The notes under the pieces were generated by a model that did not search any database, was not told the origin of the DNA, and saw only the letters and a list, made by a program, of their open reading frames with translations. A program made the translations under genes and the position numbers. Positions 17,424-24,706 of a DNA stretch of 39,033 bases are shown here, piece after piece (positions within the stretch are counted from its first letter, which is position 1; every line of letters starts with the position of its first letter). Source of the stretch: Neisseria wadsworthii 9715 (lineage in GTDB: Bacteria > Pseudomonadota > Gammaproteobacteria > Burkholderiales > Neisseriaceae); contig NZ_JH165159.1 of NCBI RefSeq assembly GCF_000227765.1, positions 1,587,167-1,626,199 of the forward strand. Direction: 5' to 3'.

Positions 17424-18494
17424 ATGACCAAACAAATTGCCATTCTCCCCGGCGACGGCATCGGCCCGGAAATCGTTGCCCAAGCCGTGCGCGTGTTAGA
17501 TAAATTGATTTCAGACGGCCTTGATGTCCAATATCAATACGCGCCGCTTGGCGGTGCCGCTTACGACGAATACGGCCATCCTTATCCCGAATTCACGCAA
17601 AAGCTTTGCCGCGAAGCAGATGCCGTATTGCTCGGCGCAGTCGGCGGCCCGCAATACGATAGTCTCGAACGCCCTCTCCGCCCTGAGCGCGGTTTGTTGG
17701 CTATCCGCAAAGATTTAAACCTGTTTGCCAACTTACGCCCGGCCATTCTGTATAAAGAATTGGCCAACGCTTCTACGCTCAAACCCGAAGTAGTTTCCGG
17801 CTTGGATATTCTGATTGTGCGCGAACTTACCGGCGATATTTATTTCGGCGAACCACGCGGCATCCGCACGCTGGAAAACGGCGAGCGTGAAGGCTTCAAC
17901 ACCATGAAATACAGCGAAAGCGAAATCCGCCGCATTGCCAAAGTGTCGTTTGAAGCCGCACAAAAACGCAGTAAAAAATTATGTTCGGTCGATAAAGCCA
18001 ATGTGTTGGAAACCACTGAATTATGGAAAGAAATCTTCACTGAAACGGCAAAAAATTATCCCGACGTAGAGCTTTCGCACATGTATGTCGACAATGCCGC
18101 CATGCAACTTGTGCGCGCGCCGAAACAGTTTGACGTAATCGCCACCGGTAATATTTTCGGCGATATTCTGAGCGATCAGGCATCGATGCTGACCGGCTCC
18201 ATCGGCATGTTGCCGTCTGCATCTTTAAACGAAACCGGCAAAGGTTTGTACGAACCTTCGCACGGTTCCGCCCCCGATATTGCAGGCCAAGATAAAGCCA
18301 ATCCGCTGGCAACCATTCTTTCTTTAGCCATGCTGTTGCGTTACAGCCTGAACGATGAAGCCCGCGCGGCACAAGTGGAAGCTGCTGTGCAAAAAGTTTT
18401 GGAGCAAGGCTTCCGCACCGGCGATATTTTTGAAGAAGGCTGCAAACTCGTTTCTTGTACGGAAATGGGCAATGCAGTTTTGGACGCTCTATAA
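17424..18494 (+). CDS. leuB: 3-isopropylmalate dehydrogenase
   Basis: 356-aa NAD-dependent enzyme, third step of leucine synthesis. Visible: [85 protein letters not shown], and [33 protein letters not shown], where the Asp in DIAGQD marks NAD use. AAAGGAAAA precedes ATG 17424. The leader contains a MITE-like element, and a DUS-pair terminator shared with hmuV follows. Confidence 0.98.
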   Translation: MTKQIAILPGDGIGPEIVAQAVRVLDKLISDGLDVQYQYAPLGGAAYDEYGHPYPEFTQKLCREADAVLLGAVGGPQYDSLERPLRPERGLLAIRKDLNLFANLRPAILYKELANASTLKPEVVSGLDILIVRELTGDIYFGEPRGIRTLENGEREGFNTMKYSESEIRRIAKVSFEAAQKRSKKLCSVDKANVLETTELWKEIFTETAKNYPDVELSHMYVDNAAMQLVRAPKQFDVIATGNIFGDILSDQASMLTGSIGMLPSASLNETGKGLYEPSHGSAPDIAGQDKANPLATILSLAMLLRYSLNDEARAAQVEAAVQKVLEQGFRTGDIFEEGCKLVSCTEMGNAVLDAL

Positions 18495-18515
18495 CGGGTT
18501 GACTATACAAATAAA

Positions 18516-18546
18516 ATGCCTGTCTGAATATTTTTCAGACAGGCAT
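18516..18546. terminator. DUS-pair terminator between leuB and hmuV
   Basis: ATGCCTGTCTGAA and TTCAGACAGGCAT with a short loop between convergent genes. It is the last resident-dialect pair before the heme locus. Confidence 0.8.
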
Positions 18547-18571
18547 TGTGTTTACCGGTAAAGCTATGGTT

Positions 18572-19321
18572 TCAAATTCTGAAATACACGCCCTGCCCGT
18601 CTTGAATCCGGTGGATTTCCCAACCGTAAACGGCTTGCAGCCGTTCGGACTGCATCACTTCGTCCACGCTGCCGGTGGAGACGATTTTGCCTTTGTCCAT
18701 CAAAATAATGTGGCGGGCGTAACGGGCGGCAAGGTTCAAATCGTGCAGCACCATCACCGTGCTGAAATGCTTGCCGTGTGTGGTTAAGTATTGCATCAAA
18801 CGGTGCTGGTGGCGGATATCGAGATGGTTGCACGGTTCGTCGAGCAGCAGTATCGGGGCGTTTTGCAGCAGCGCGCGAATGATGTTGGCACGTTGCTGTT
18901 CGCCGCCGGAAAGCGTGCCGATGCGTTTCTCCGCCAATCCGGAAAGGTCGAAATAATCCAACAATTCATCGGCTTGCCGTTGCGTTTGCTCGCGGTCTTT
19001 GTGGGTGCGGAAAGTATGCGGATAACGGCCCAGCTCGATGTATTCGCGCACGGTAAGCGGCATCTGGTATTGCCCGTGCTGGCCGACCCAAGCCACTTTG
19101 CCCTGCTTGAGCTGCGGGGCGACATCGGCACCGAACAGGCTGACATTGCCTTTCCCCGCTTGCCGTATCAAGGCTTTCAGCAAAGTGGATTTGCCTGCTC
19201 CGTTGGGGCCGATTATGGCGGTGCAGCAATCGTTCGGCAGCGATAACTCTTCCACCGAAAGAATGGTTTTTCCTTTGGCTTCCACATTTAAGCGGCTGAT
19301 TCGGAAAGAAATGTTTTCCAT
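18572..19321 (-). CDS. hmuV: Heme/siderophore ABC transporter ATPase
   Basis: 249-aa ABC ATPase of the FecE/HmuV group, powering heme import across the inner membrane. Visible: Walker A GPNGAGKST at 38-46, Q-loop GQHGQYQ, signature LSGGEQQRA, Walker B ILLLDEPCNHLD, and switch His in VLHDLN. The start lies 3 bases after the hmuU stop. Substrate heme is inferred from the HmuS, HmuT and HmuR neighbours; alone it could as well serve a siderophore system. Confidence 0.88.
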   Translation of the reverse strand: MENISFRISRLNVEAKGKTILSVEELSLPNDCCTAIIGPNGAGKSTLLKALIRQAGKGNVSLFGADVAPQLKQGKVAWVGQHGQYQMPLTVREYIELGRYPHTFRTHKDREQTQRQADELLDYFDLSGLAEKRIGTLSGGEQQRANIIRALLQNAPILLLDEPCNHLDIRHQHRLMQYLTTHGKHFSTVMVLHDLNLAARYARHIILMDKGKIVSTGSVDEVMQSERLQAVYGWEIHRIQDGQGVYFRI

Positions 19322-19324
19322 GAT

Positions 19325-20266
19325 TTACCCTTTCCGCATCGGTTTGACAAACAGCCACATAAAAAACGGCCCTCCCAGCAAGGCGATGATGATGCCTACC
19401 GGCACGTCGACCGGATAGGTTATCCAGCGTGCCGCACTGTCCACCGCCAGCAAAAACACCGCCCCCAGCCATGCCGAAAGCAGAATCAATTTGCTGCGCC
19501 GCCCGCCGACCGCTTGCGCCAGCACGTTCGGCACCATCATGCCGAGAAAGCCGATAACGCCCGACAACGAAACCGCCGCGCCGGTGAGCAAAGCCGCACC
19601 GACTACGGTTTGCACCCGCGTCGCATTAACCGAAATCCCCATGCTGACCGCCGTGTCTTCGCCCAACATCAAACAATCCAACCGCTTGCCCGCCCGAAAT
19701 AGCAACACCAGCCCGACCGCCATCACCAGCGCAGCATACAACGGTGAAGTAAATCCAGCTTCGGCCAAACTGCCCGATAACCAAATGGTCGCGCTGCGCA
19801 ACACCATATCGTCGGATAAAAACAGAATCAGGCTCACGATGGCCGCCGAGAACGCGCTCAACACAAAGCCCAGCACCAGCAGCCCCAACGTGCCGCCGCC
19901 ACACAAACGGTGTACGGCGAGAATCAGCAGGCACACCGCCAACGCTCCGGCAAAAGCAGCCAGCGGCACGCCGATTGCGCCCACGCCGAACGCCAGCACG
20001 ATGATCACCCCCAATGCCGCGCCGCCGGAAGTGCCGATCAGGCTCGGGTCGGCCAGCGGGTTTTCAAACAAAGCTTGCAACGCCGCCCCCGCCGCCGCCA
20101 AAGCCGCGCCGACCAACAGCGCGGTGGCGACGCGCGGCAGGCGTATGCTTCGCACAGTTTCGTCCATCCGGTGCGGCGGCTGCCACTCGCCGAAGCCGAT
20201 ACCGGTGCAAAACCAAACAAGCGCGGCGGTAAAGATGAGGCAGAGAATTAATGGAATAGGTTTCAT
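19325..20266 (-). CDS. hmuU: Heme ABC transporter permease (FecCD family)
   Basis: 313-aa multi-spanning inner-membrane permease (about nine to ten hydrophobic segments). FecCD hallmarks: RLPRVATALLVGAALAAAGAALQALFENPLADPSLIGTSGGAALG near the N-terminus, LGEDTAVSMGISVNATR, and SGVIGFLGMMVPNVLAQAVGGR with the ATPase-contacting loop. N-terminal length is slightly short for the family but complete. It is separated from hmuT by the inserted MerR/hydrolase pair, so transcription may come from the merR promoter or an unseen one. Confidence 0.9.
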   Translation of the reverse strand: MKPIPLILCLIFTAALVWFCTGIGFGEWQPPHRMDETVRSIRLPRVATALLVGAALAAAGAALQALFENPLADPSLIGTSGGAALGVIIVLAFGVGAIGVPLAAFAGALAVCLLILAVHRLCGGGTLGLLVLGFVLSAFSAAIVSLILFLSDDMVLRSATIWLSGSLAEAGFTSPLYAALVMAVGLVLLFRAGKRLDCLMLGEDTAVSMGISVNATRVQTVVGAALLTGAAVSLSGVIGFLGMMVPNVLAQAVGGRRSKLILLSAWLGAVFLLAVDSAARWITYPVDVPVGIIIALLGGPFFMWLFVKPMRKG

Positions 20267-20280
20267 TTATAATTATTCAT

Positions 20281-20292
20281 TTCAGACAGGCA
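20281..20292 (-). repeat. TG-wadDUS at the hmuU/merR boundary
   Basis: Exact TTCAGACAGGCA, unpaired, 25 bases below the merR-like stop. Together with the copy at 21405 (same orientation) it brackets the MerR/hydrolase module. Confidence 0.8.
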
Positions 20293-20317
20293 TATCTTTG
20301 TAGATAAACCCAACAAA

Positions 20318-20653
20318 TTAACGCGCCAATAACTTATCAAGCAAGGCTTTTGATTCATTTAAGGAATCAATCTGCCGGTCAATATCCGCACGTTTATCTT
20401 CCAATTTTCTACGCAAAACGGTACAGAAATCCTGAGGTTCGTCATTCAAACAATCCCGCAGTAGCGCGATATCTTTCAAAGGTAAACCGGCACGGTTTAG
20501 AATCATTACTTTTTTTATAAAGTCAATATCTTGTGCTTTATAAATGCGATACCCGCTACTATTTCTTTGAGGAGAAACCAAGTTTAGTTTTTCATAGAAA
20601 CGTATCATGCGGATACTCGTTTTGCAGGCCCGAGCCAATTCACCGATTTTCAT
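20318..20653 (-). CDS. MerR-family transcriptional regulator
   Basis: 111-aa regulator. The N-terminal winged helix-turn-helix begins MKIGELARACKTSIRMIRFYEKLNLV and continues SSGYRIY, followed by a long dimerisation helix (residues about 78-110). Short length places it with the MerR regulators that lack a large effector domain. Only one Cys lies in the C-terminal part (DFCTVLRR), so a metal-sensing CueR/MerR site is not evident. It is divergent from the hydrolase gene and a 19-bp-spacer promoter lies between them, which strongly suggests it controls that gene. AGGAA precedes the start. Confidence 0.9.
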   Translation of the reverse strand: MKIGELARACKTSIRMIRFYEKLNLVSPQRNSSGYRIYKAQDIDFIKKVMILNRAGLPLKDIALLRDCLNDEPQDFCTVLRRKLEDKRADIDRQIDSLNESKALLDKLLAR

Positions 20654-20672
20654 ATTTCTTCCTAAAAAATGA

Positions 20673-20703
20673 TTGACCCTAACATTATGTCACGTTCTAG
20701 ACT
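20673..20703 (+). promoter_or_regulatory. MerR-type promoter/operator of the hydrolase gene
   Basis: -35 TTGACC (20673-20678) and -10 TAGACT (20698-20703) are 19 bp apart, the over-long spacing that MerR proteins correct by twisting DNA. A dyad TAACAT-T-ATGTCA (20680-20692, one mismatch per arm) lies in the spacer as expected for the operator. Confidence 0.7.
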
Positions 20704-20732
20704 ACATACACCTAAATCATAAGGAAGGGATT

Positions 20733-21395
20733 ATGAATCGAAGAAATTTTTGCTTAAGCAGCGCTACTGTTTTATTAACCGCCTGCACCGGTTCGCTTTT
20801 CTCCAAAGCATCAGATAATATTAAAAAAGTTTATATTACCCACGGATACGGCGCGACACCTGACGATCATTGGTTTCCCTGGCTGAAAACCATATTGGAA
20901 AATCAAAATATTGTCGTCGATGCCGTCAAACTGCCCCAAAGTCATCAGCCCGATTTCGACCTCTGGCAAACTACGCTGGCAGAACATATAGGCAAACCAC
21001 AAAAAAATGATATTTTTATTGCACACAGTTTAGGCACTATCAGCCTATTGCATTACCTTTCCAAACATAAACCCATGTCCATAGGCGGACTGATTTTAGT
21101 GTCGGGTTTCGGCCGGCGCTTGCCTAAACTTTCTACTATAAACGGTTTTAATGTGGATGCTTATATAGACTCAGCCAATCTTGATTTGGCTGCCATACGC
21201 GCCATGTCTCCCCAAATTTACAGCATCATCAGCGGAAACGATTCTATAGTCGATCCTGAAGAAAGCTTGAAATTGGCGGAACAACTGCACAGCAAAATCA
21301 TTAGCATACCCAAAGGCGGACATTTTCTAGCACAAGACGGATTCAGGCAGTTGCCTCAAATTCTGCCTCCACTAAAACATTTCTTAGAGCCATAA
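20733..21395 (+). CDS. Predicted lipoprotein serine hydrolase (RBBP9/YdeN-like)
   Basis: 220-aa alpha/beta hydrolase. A signal sequence MNRRNFCLSSATVLLTAC ends at Cys18 and carries RR, so export may be by Tat or Sec with lipidation. The catalytic frame is visible: YITHGYGATPDDHWFPWL, nucleophile Ser in FIAHSLGTISLLHYL, Asp in ISGNDSIVDPEES and His in PKGGHFL. This pattern is that of the small RBBP9/YdeN family; most members are cytosolic, so the lipoprotein signal is unusual. ATG 20733 has AAGGAAGG upstream. Substrate unknown. It interrupts hmuT-hmuU in opposite orientation. Confidence 0.82.
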   Translation: MNRRNFCLSSATVLLTACTGSLFSKASDNIKKVYITHGYGATPDDHWFPWLKTILENQNIVVDAVKLPQSHQPDFDLWQTTLAEHIGKPQKNDIFIAHSLGTISLLHYLSKHKPMSIGGLILVSGFGRRLPKLSTINGFNVDAYIDSANLDLAAIRAMSPQIYSIISGNDSIVDPEESLKLAEQLHSKIISIPKGGHFLAQDGFRQLPQILPPLKHFLEP

Positions 21396-21403
21396 AACAA
21401 TAC

Positions 21404-21461
21404 TTTCAGACAGGCATATCATTACAGACGCTCTATAATTGATTACTCCTGTCTGAAAACC
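21404..21461. terminator. Partly decayed DUS pair between hydrolase gene and hmuT
   Basis: TTTCAGACAGGCA (intact, 21404-21416) faces TCCTGTCTGAAAA in which the leading TG is lost. The two are still complementary over about 11 bp between convergent genes. Confidence 0.55.
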
Positions 21462-21468
21462 GGCCGCG

Positions 21469-22260
21469 CTACTTCGCCAACCCGTTCAACTTCTTCACAA
21501 CCTGCGGCGTATCCAAGCCGTAGCGGAACATATCGTTGGCTTTCCACAGATAAATCTTGCCGTTTTTGGCGGCGTTGCTGCCGGCGATTTCAGGGCGGGC
21601 GGCGAATTGTTTTACTCCGCCGATCAGTTTTTCGTGGTGGTCGGCGATGATGATTACGTCGGGTTTGGCGGCGATCCATGCTTCGCGGTTGAGCGGTTTC
21701 ATGCCGTCGAGGTTGGCTGCGGCGTTGATGCCGCCTGCGCGTTTGATGATTTCGTCGGCGGCGGTGTTTTTACCGGCGACGATGCGGCCGTCGTAGCTGA
21801 AAAGATAGCGTTTGCCGTTTTGCGGCTGCTGTTTCATGTCGGCCTGCCATTTGCCTGCCAATGCGTCGGCTTGGGCGGTTTTGTTAATCAGTTTGCCCAC
21901 GGCGCGGATGCTTTGCGGGTAGGCGGCGATGCTGTCGTCGGGGGCGACATTCACGGCATTGACACCGGCTTTTTTCAAGTTGGCGAAAATGGTGGCCGGC
22001 TGCACCATCCACGAACCGATGGCCACGTCGGGTTTGGCGGCGATAATCGGCTCGACGGTTAATTGGCGGTGGATACCGATGCTGGGCTTGCTTTTCAATA
22101 TGGGGTTTTGAACAGTTTGGTCGCGGGCAACGATTTCGTTGGTGGCGCCCAGTGCGACAACGATATCGGCCACGTCGGGCGACATCACGACGATGCGTTG
22201 GGCGTAAGCGGTTTGCAGGGCGGCGCACAATACGGCGGCGGCGAAGATGGTTTTTTTCAT
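21469..22260 (-). CDS. hmuT: Heme ABC transporter substrate-binding protein
   Basis: 263-aa periplasmic protein of the HmuT/BtuF-like class. Signal peptide MKKTIFAAAVLCAALQTAYA with cleavage before QRIVV; then RIVVMSPDVADIVVALGATNEIVARD, PSIGIHRQLTVEPIIAAKPDVAIGS, RYLFSYDGRIVAGKNTAADEIIKRAGGINAA, and MKPLNREAWIAAKPDVIIIADHH. These fit heme carriers. ATG 22260 is chosen because the signal peptide starts there and GGAAAA precedes it; an upstream in-frame extension translates an inverted repeat and AG-DUS. Downstream of hmuS in the same direction. Confidence 0.9.
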   Translation of the reverse strand: MKKTIFAAAVLCAALQTAYAQRIVVMSPDVADIVVALGATNEIVARDQTVQNPILKSKPSIGIHRQLTVEPIIAAKPDVAIGSWMVQPATIFANLKKAGVNAVNVAPDDSIAAYPQSIRAVGKLINKTAQADALAGKWQADMKQQPQNGKRYLFSYDGRIVAGKNTAADEIIKRAGGINAAANLDGMKPLNREAWIAAKPDVIIIADHHEKLIGGVKQFAARPEIAGSNAAKNGKIYLWKANDMFRYGLDTPQVVKKLNGLAK

Positions 22261-22286
22261 GTGTTTTTCCTTTTGGGACATGGGGT

Positions 22287-22324
22287 TTTCAGACGGCCTT
22301 CGGTATGGGGAAGGCCGTCTGAAA
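22287..22324 (-). repeat. Inverted AG-DUS pair upstream of hmuT
   Basis: TTTCAGACGGCCTT (22287-22300) and AAGGCCGTCTGAAA (22311-22324) form a perfect stem. The word AGGCCGTCTGAA is the AG-DUS dialect of other Neisseria, not the TG-wadDUS used elsewhere in the window. Confidence 0.9.
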
Positions 22325-22349
22325 GGTTTGGTTAAGACTTTATGCTGTT

Positions 22350-22427
22350 GTAGGGCGGGCATCCCTGCCCGCCGCATTTGAGCCTTAAATTTGTCGGGTA
22401 CACGGCGGGCAGGGATGCCCGCCCTAC
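22350..22427. repeat. Nested G+C-rich inverted repeat between hmuS and hmuT
   Basis: Two perfect 25-bp arms (22350-22374 and 22403-22427) around a 28-nt AT-richer centre. Each arm contains its own smaller palindrome, GGCGGGCA-TCCC-TGCCCGCC. The GTAGGGCGGGC start resembles interspersed REP-like repeats I recall from commensal Neisseria. It lies inside the hmuS-hmuT spacer and could lower or process the hmuT transcript. Confidence 0.75.
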
Positions 22428-22442
22428 GATATGGCGTGTTGA

Positions 22443-22469
22443 TTCAGACGGCCTCGATGCCTGTCTGAA
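22443..22469 (-). repeat. Chimeric DUS hairpin: AG-DUS arm and TG-wadDUS arm
   Basis: TTCAGACGGCCT (AG-DUS, 22443-22454) and TGCCTGTCTGAA (TG-wadDUS, 22458-22469) face each other just below the hmuS stop. The arms pair with mismatches because the dialects differ. Confidence 0.85.
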
Positions 22470-22483
22470 AACCTTACCAAGCA

Positions 22484-23521
22484 TCAACCTGCCAGCAGCT
22501 TATCGGTAATCTCGCGCCATGCTTCGAGTTCCGGCTCGCCTTCCTGCCTTCTGCCGAAAATCTGAATCACGGTTTTGCGGCGGTTGTCGAAGCCTTCGAC
22601 ACAGGTAACAAAGCCGTCGCGTATCGGGCGGCGCACCACCCAAGTTTCGACGATTTCGTCGTCTTTCAGGTGCATGCTGAAGCCTTCTTCTTTGCCGTCG
22701 AGCACGTTGAGGTAGCCGCGGGCGCGCACGACGTTGTGCACTTTGCCTGTCTGAATCTGCACAAGGCCGCGGTTGCCGGAGAAAATCATGATTTCGATGC
22801 CGCGGTCGCGGGCGGCTTCGAGCACTTGCTGCCATGTGCTGTGGTTCAGCAGTTTGGTTGCGCCTTCAGGGGCGTGGCGGTAGGCGGTTTGGCGGTCGAG
22901 ATTGAATGTTTCCAACAGGCCACCGAAGTGGTGCACATCTTTCAATTCGTTCCAACGCTCTTGAAACGCGGCTTCTTTTTCAGACGGCAGCGCGGGCGTG
23001 GCGGTTACGGGCGGCAGTTCGCCGGTTTGGAATTCGGGCTTGCCTTCGGTGCGGAACGCGTCAAGCAAAGCCTGCCACTCGGTTTCTTTGCCCTCTTCAC
23101 GCATAAAGACTTTCTGCACGGATACACCGAATTCGTCGTAAAACTGAATCGAACGGGACACTTTTTCGCCGTCGCGGTTGGTAACGGCCAGCACATGATG
23201 CCAGCGCGCCGGAAAAATCCGCAGGTCGATGCCGCCCACGTTCACGGCGATGCCCGAAGTCGGCGCCATGCTCACGTTTTCATACACGCCCTGCTTTTCG
23301 TGCACGCACACGCTGTTGCGCACAATGCACTGCACCAAACCCAGCGTGTGCAGTTTCAACACGATGTCGCGCACATGGTTTTTGCCGCCGAGGTAAACCG
23401 TTTCCGGCGCGTCGGCCATCAGCGCACCTTCGCTCACGCCCAAATCGACGGCGGCTTCGCGCGGGAAATACATGCCCTTCTTTTGGGCTTTGTTGGCTTG
23501 ATATTGCTCCCAAAGATTCAT
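22484..23521 (-). CDS. hmuS: Hemin-degrading/heme-handling factor, HmuS family
   Basis: 345-aa cytoplasmic protein of the HemS/HmuS/ChuX-like family, made of two similar halves: WEQYQANKAQKKGMYFPREAAVDLGVSEGAL at the start and FQERWNELKDVHHFGGLLETFNLDRQTAYRHAPEG from about residue 195. Members bind heme delivered by HmuTUV and traffic or degrade it; His and Arg ligand candidates are present in both halves. A strong AAGGAG precedes ATG 23521. The gene carries both DUS dialects in its coding sequence: a TG-wadDUS at 22744-22755 and an AG-type core at 22979-22988. Confidence 0.92.
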   Translation of the reverse strand: MNLWEQYQANKAQKKGMYFPREAAVDLGVSEGALMADAPETVYLGGKNHVRDIVLKLHTLGLVQCIVRNSVCVHEKQGVYENVSMAPTSGIAVNVGGIDLRIFPARWHHVLAVTNRDGEKVSRSIQFYDEFGVSVQKVFMREEGKETEWQALLDAFRTEGKPEFQTGELPPVTATPALPSEKEAAFQERWNELKDVHHFGGLLETFNLDRQTAYRHAPEGATKLLNHSTWQQVLEAARDRGIEIMIFSGNRGLVQIQTGKVHNVVRARGYLNVLDGKEEGFSMHLKDDEIVETWVVRRPIRDGFVTCVEGFDNRRKTVIQIFGRRQEGEPELEAWREITDKLLAG

Positions 23522-23554
23522 TCGATTCTGCTCCTTCTTTTTTGTCTGTGCTTT

Positions 23555-23566
23555 TTCAGACGGCCT
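23555..23566 (-). repeat. AG-DUS between hmuS and the secreted-protein gene
   Basis: Exact TTCAGACGGCCT. With the inverted copy at 24674 it brackets the amidase/secreted-protein pair. Confidence 0.85.
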
Positions 23567-23569
23567 GCT

Positions 23570-24097
23570 TTATTCCAACGGCTGCGGATTGTCGTGCCAG
23601 CGGCCTACTCTTTCTTCCAGCCGCTTTACGGATTCGGGGTGTAGGTTCAACCTATAGCCGGGGGCATACAGAAAATCGCGGTACAGTTTTTTTGTTGCCT
23701 CACTCTCCGTAAACAGCTTGCCGCATATCAGAAAAGGCGAACGGTTGATATTGAAATACTCTTCCCGCTCGCGATACTTGCCGATCAAGGCTCCGATATG
23801 CTGTTTTTGGTATGCTGCGAACACTTTTTTCATGTCGGTGTCGCGGTAAATATCTGTTATAGGCAATTGAAGCGCAGCCAAAGTATTGAAATGCCTGCGA
23901 TACAGCCCGTCCTCATTCGCTTTTATTTTCCTGTACAACTTGGTCTGCTTGAACAAATCTTCCATACACGATGTCTTACCCAAATCCAAAAAAGCTCGGT
24001 AAGACCCTGGATCATTTGCTAATTTTTGCCGAATATCGGCATGAGCTGCTTGAAAACCGAAACAAAGCAATATGCAAAAGATAAATCTTTTGTTCAT
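23570..24097 (-). CDS. Secreted protein, candidate immunity partner of the Tae4-like amidase
   Basis: 175-aa protein of unrecognised family. Signal peptide MNKRFIFCILLCFGFQAAHA, so the mature protein (about 155 aa) should be periplasmic. It is helical, charged and has two Cys (SCMEDLF and LICGKLF) that could form a disulfide. ATG 24097 overlaps the amidase stop as TAATG, indicating translational coupling. Position after a Tae4-type effector and periplasmic export fit an immunity protein, since Tai4 proteins are exported to block the amidase; but the sequence is longer than Tai4 and I see no clear Tai4 motif. Function is inference. Confidence 0.6.
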   Translation of the reverse strand: MNKRFIFCILLCFGFQAAHADIRQKLANDPGSYRAFLDLGKTSCMEDLFKQTKLYRKIKANEDGLYRRHFNTLAALQLPITDIYRDTDMKKVFAAYQKQHIGALIGKYREREEYFNINRSPFLICGKLFTESEATKKLYRDFLYAPGYRLNLHPESVKRLEERVGRWHDNPQPLE

Positions 24098-24588
24098 TAT
24101 TTGAGCTCCCAAAAATAAATAATACGGGCATATTCGGTATAGTGATTATTGCCTACCGCATTCCTATTATGCCAAAGCGTAACATGACCGCTTGCACCAA
24201 AAGCAGCATTGCTTTTCGGCAGCATAGCGTAAATGCCTTTCCGGTTGCCGATTTTGGTTTCAACGGCTTCTTTATTAAGCGGATTCTCCACCGTAACATC
24301 AGGTGTGCCGAAATAGCTTTTAAGCCAATTCACCATATTTACCGCACTTGTGGTTACGCTTTTGCCTTTAAATTTTCCTTCCTTTATCGGAAACTCTTTG
24401 CGCGGCTGGATTCCTGCATTGAGCAGCCCCAAAGAAAGTCTGGTAGCGCAGGCGTTGGCAAAGGTTCGGGTATCGTAGCCGCTGCCGAATACGGAAGCAA
24501 ATACTTGTGCTGCGGGCAAATCTCCCGAAGCGGTTTTTGGGTAGCCTGCATAAACACTTGCCCAAGAAGGGCGTTTTTGTACCGCCAT
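24097..24588 (-). CDS. Tae4-family peptidoglycan amidase (type VI effector family)
   Basis: 163-aa protein without signal peptide. It matches the Tae4 NlpC/P60-like amidases that cut the D-Glu-mDAP bond in peptidoglycan stems after type VI delivery. Visible: SWASVYAGYP near 8-17, the nucleophile block FANACATRLSLGLLNAGI (Cys47), MVNWLKSYFGTPDV, KGIYAM, and the His block GASGHVTLWHN (His135), ending YFWELK. The usual acidic residue after LW is not obvious (His-Asn here), so activity is not assured. AGGAG precedes the ATG. No hcp, vgrG, PAAR or other type VI gene is in the window, so it is an orphan or a bacteriocin-like use. Confidence 0.78.
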   Translation of the reverse strand: MAVQKRPSWASVYAGYPKTASGDLPAAQVFASVFGSGYDTRTFANACATRLSLGLLNAGIQPRKEFPIKEGKFKGKSVTTSAVNMVNWLKSYFGTPDVTVENPLNKEAVETKIGNRKGIYAMLPKSNAAFGASGHVTLWHNRNAVGNNHYTEYARIIYFWELK

Positions 24589-24632
24589 GATTTTTCTCCT
24601 GTTTAAAGGTTAAAAGCACTTTTGCCTAAGGT

Positions 24633-24685
24633 TTCAGGCGGCCTTTGCACGGTATAAGTTTTGTTCGAGTCTGAGGCCGTCTGAA
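24633..24685 (-). repeat. AG-DUS pair between hmuR and the amidase gene
   Basis: AGGCCGTCTGAA (24674-24685) faces TTCAGGCGGCCT (24633-24644, one substitution from the AG word). Located after the hmuR stop, it could terminate hmuR; dialect again foreign. Confidence 0.75.
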
Positions 24686-24706
24686 ACCATATGCCTGAAA
24701 GCGTAC

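Noticed and set aside
22261-22377. 39-residue extension of HmuT
   Set aside because: Encoded by the REP-like repeat and AG-DUS pair; the signal peptide starts at the downstream ATG.
22670-23644. 324-codon open frame opposite hmuS
   Set aside because: Antisense to a well-supported HmuS protein; composition is shadow-like and no start signal or domain is seen.
23570-24588. Part of a type VI secretion cluster
   Set aside because: Only an effector-like gene and its partner are present; no tss, hcp, vgrG or PAAR gene lies in the window.
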